A stretch of 64,000 bases of DNA, taken from contig NW_003101678.1 in NCBI RefSeq assembly GCF_000003855.2, positions 1,716,470 through 1,780,469 of the forward strand, read 5' to 3'. Within the stretch, counting starts at the first letter, position 1; every line of letters starts with the position of its first letter. The DNA comes from Blastomyces gilchristii SLH14081. Lineage: Eukaryota; Ascomycota; Eurotiomycetes; Onygenales; Ajellomycetaceae. The notes under the pieces are model-generated. The model was not told the DNA's origin. It was given only the letters and a program-made list of their open reading frames with translations, and searched no databases. The position numbers and the translations under genes are program-made. Shown one piece after another: positions 62,319-64,000 of the stretch.

Positions 62319-62818
62319 AATCAGTGAAATGATTCTCAGATTTATACAGAAGTTGATAATAATATATATAGATAAATAAATACACAGCTCTCAATTTCTC
62401 TGAAACTCTCTCTCTTAAATAGTGAATGATTATTGATACTGATTCTTCATAAACTTCAATATTAATTCACAAGTTCTCTGAAATAAATGTTGATGTGAAT
62501 ATGACAGAAAATGATGACAATGATATAGAGATGATTTAAAGAATCTGAGAGAAATTACAGAGAAATGTGACAGATTTTCAATAGAGAATGATTCTGATGA
62601 ATGAGACATTTTTTAGAATTAGTGATTATATAGATAGGAATCAGTGACATTGTCAATATGATGATGATTTTGTTCTGTTCATAACTCATTTACAGTGATT
62701 CCACAGCTAATCCACCATTATATTATATTTTACAGTTCGGCGACGGTGTCGGCGACTGGCACGGCGGAACAACCATAACCCGGTCATATAATAAGCCTAC
62801 GTTTTTCCGGTATGGATA

Positions 62819-63703
62819 TGATACACTGGTTAAAGAGTTGGGAGATGGTTGTTTAATCGTGCTTCCCAAAGACGTCACCGCACACGAGTAAGTCCATCCG
62901 ACGAAGCATGTTGCTGTGGACTAACATCGACATAGATGGGAGAAGAAAATCCCGCTGACAGGTCCGACGCACGATTATGCAATAAAGTCGCTGAAGGAAA
63001 GAGGCATTTTAGAGGAAGCTGCCAGGATAGATGCTGAATTTGTTGCAACTGCGATCTTTCAGCATGTCTGGGCATTACTGGATTTCCTGCCTATTGACCG
63101 CGTCCAGGAAACATGACATCAACATCGGGATACACTCTTGCTCGCTTTAGCTGATGCAACACAGTTGCACGTCTTGGCTGACGCGGCGATTCGTATGTGG
63201 CTTACCAAATGCGCTGATTTTGACAATTACTTACTTCATATAGTACATCAGCAATTTCAAAACCGTCCGATTGACAACTTAGTTTCGCCTGTGCCAGGTC
63301 GTGCACCACCGATCGCAGGCTACGTTTCTAACAATGAACATACAGAAGGTTAGAGGTATGGACGCACTATAATTACACTAACTAACGCTTAATAGAATTC
63401 GATTCTCCATCGCTTGAACAGGAGGCTCTAAACGTCTCCTTCTTTCCCTCGAATTCAGGAACAATGCAAGGCGCCGGATCAACACAAGTTGATATGAACG
63501 GAAATATGCAAAGCCAACCGCGCAGAGGACGGGCTGAGAGAGAGAAAGACGCAGCGCGACAAAATATCCCCACGGCAGACGACACATTCGACCCAGCGAC
63601 CTTTGGGCAAAACCCCAACTTTCGGATCCCCACGGCAGACGAGACTTTTGACACCGCTGACTTTGGGCAACGTGCCGTAATGCAGTATTATATCCCGCCA
63701 TGA
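62819..63703 (+). pseudogene. Hypothetical host gene, 5' end lost at the TIR element, one in-frame TGA
   Basis: The open frame enters directly from the transposon edge (YDTLVKELGDGCLIVLPKDV). Introns 62888-62935 (GTAAGT, CTAAC, CATAG) and 63349-63395 (GTTAGA, CTAAC, TAATAG) restore one frame to the stop at 63701-63703. One TGA at 63114-63116 (ACA TGA CAT) interrupts it, consistent with CGA. The middle is helical (ERGILEEAARIDAEFVATAI; LLLALADATQLHVLADAAIR). The C-terminus has two 20-residue repeats. No domain recognised. The upstream exon should lie across the element, but I could not recognise it near 52335. Confidence 0.6.
63566..63685 (+). repeat. In-frame 60 bp coding repeat, two units
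   Basis: IPTADDTFDPATFGQNPNFR then IPTADETFDTADFGQ; unit starts at 63566 and 63626. Confidence 0.88.
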
Positions 63704-64000
63704 TACCAAGGGAGACTTGCGGAACCTACGAAGTAAGCGGACAAGCACACAGACAAGATGACGCGAAAACGGCGGCCAACGGCGGTTTTGAACACACGAA
63801 GAACTGTAGTCAACCGATCTAGGGATTCAGGTATCCAGGCGAATACCTAGGATACCGCGGACCTAGTATGTGGAGATATGAACACAACAACAGTTTTTGG
63901 TAGCAGCCAAGGTTCATTTGTGATATGTATGGAATACCCTTCTTGGAGCAAACCACCCGGTACAATCTCCGGGTTCTCAGATAGAGGATATATCGGAACC
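63704..64000. other. Host sequence after the 62819 gene, no gene seen
   Basis: Normal composition; no supported frame to the window edge. Confidence 0.5.

Larger units (their letters stand above)
52336..62815 (-). mobile_element. TIR DNA element, copy 2, inverted, carrying a LINE
   Basis: The left end CCATAGGGGAAGAACGTAGG and the right end (minus strand CCATACCGGAAAAACGTAGG) match the ends of copy 1. It is flanked by AT on both sides (52334-52335, 62816-62817). Net size without the LINE is about 7.5 kb. Roughly 100-150 bp at each end keep CpG, including a subterminal direct repeat of GTCGCCGA (62740-62760 region, minus strand). The interior is saturated with transitions. Confidence 0.82.

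Overview
The window looks like nuclear DNA of a filamentous fungus, most likely an ascomycete of the Pezizomycotina; I cannot name the genus. The reasons are host genes with 40-70 bp introns carrying CTAAC-like branch points, C2H2 and F-box/leucine-rich proteins, Ty1/copia, Ty3/gypsy chromovirus and RNase H-bearing LINE elements, and C-to-T damage confined to repeats.

Layout. 1-6744 holds two head-to-head copies of one chromodomain gypsy family. About 6745-12518 is a host island: an F-box gene split by a LINE fragment (8434-9757), a small gene (10923-11297) and degenerate repeats. 12521-37394 is one nest: a roughly 7.5 kb terminal-inverted-repeat (TIR) DNA element entered by gypsy C (12737-23810), copia 2 (26077-31767) and a 505 bp hAT-like MITE (34902-35406); copia 1 (12882-18066) sits inside the 3' LTR of gypsy C. 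37395-52333 is a second host island with at least four genes, interrupted by copia 3 (46404-51583), the sister of copia 1. 52336-62815 is an inverted second copy of the same TIR element, carrying a 5'-truncated LINE (54115-57071) and an assembly gap. 62816-64000 is host sequence with a gene cut at its 5' end by that element.

The two inverted copies of the TIR element act as each other's empty site. This gives insertion points, target-site duplications (TSDs) and an order of events. They also show the mutation process: CpG (and many CpC) sites have become TpG/CpA (TpC), while TpG and CpA persist, so TGA often stands where Trp or Arg is expected. Four otherwise readable host genes each carry one in-frame TGA, consistent with the same damage reaching genes beside the repeats.

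The best candidate for something undescribed is the 7.5 kb TIR element. Its termini are well supported, it has two oppositely oriented decayed reading regions, and I cannot place it in a known transposon superfamily. Nothing here suggests CRISPR, tRNA, rRNA or a biosynthetic cluster.
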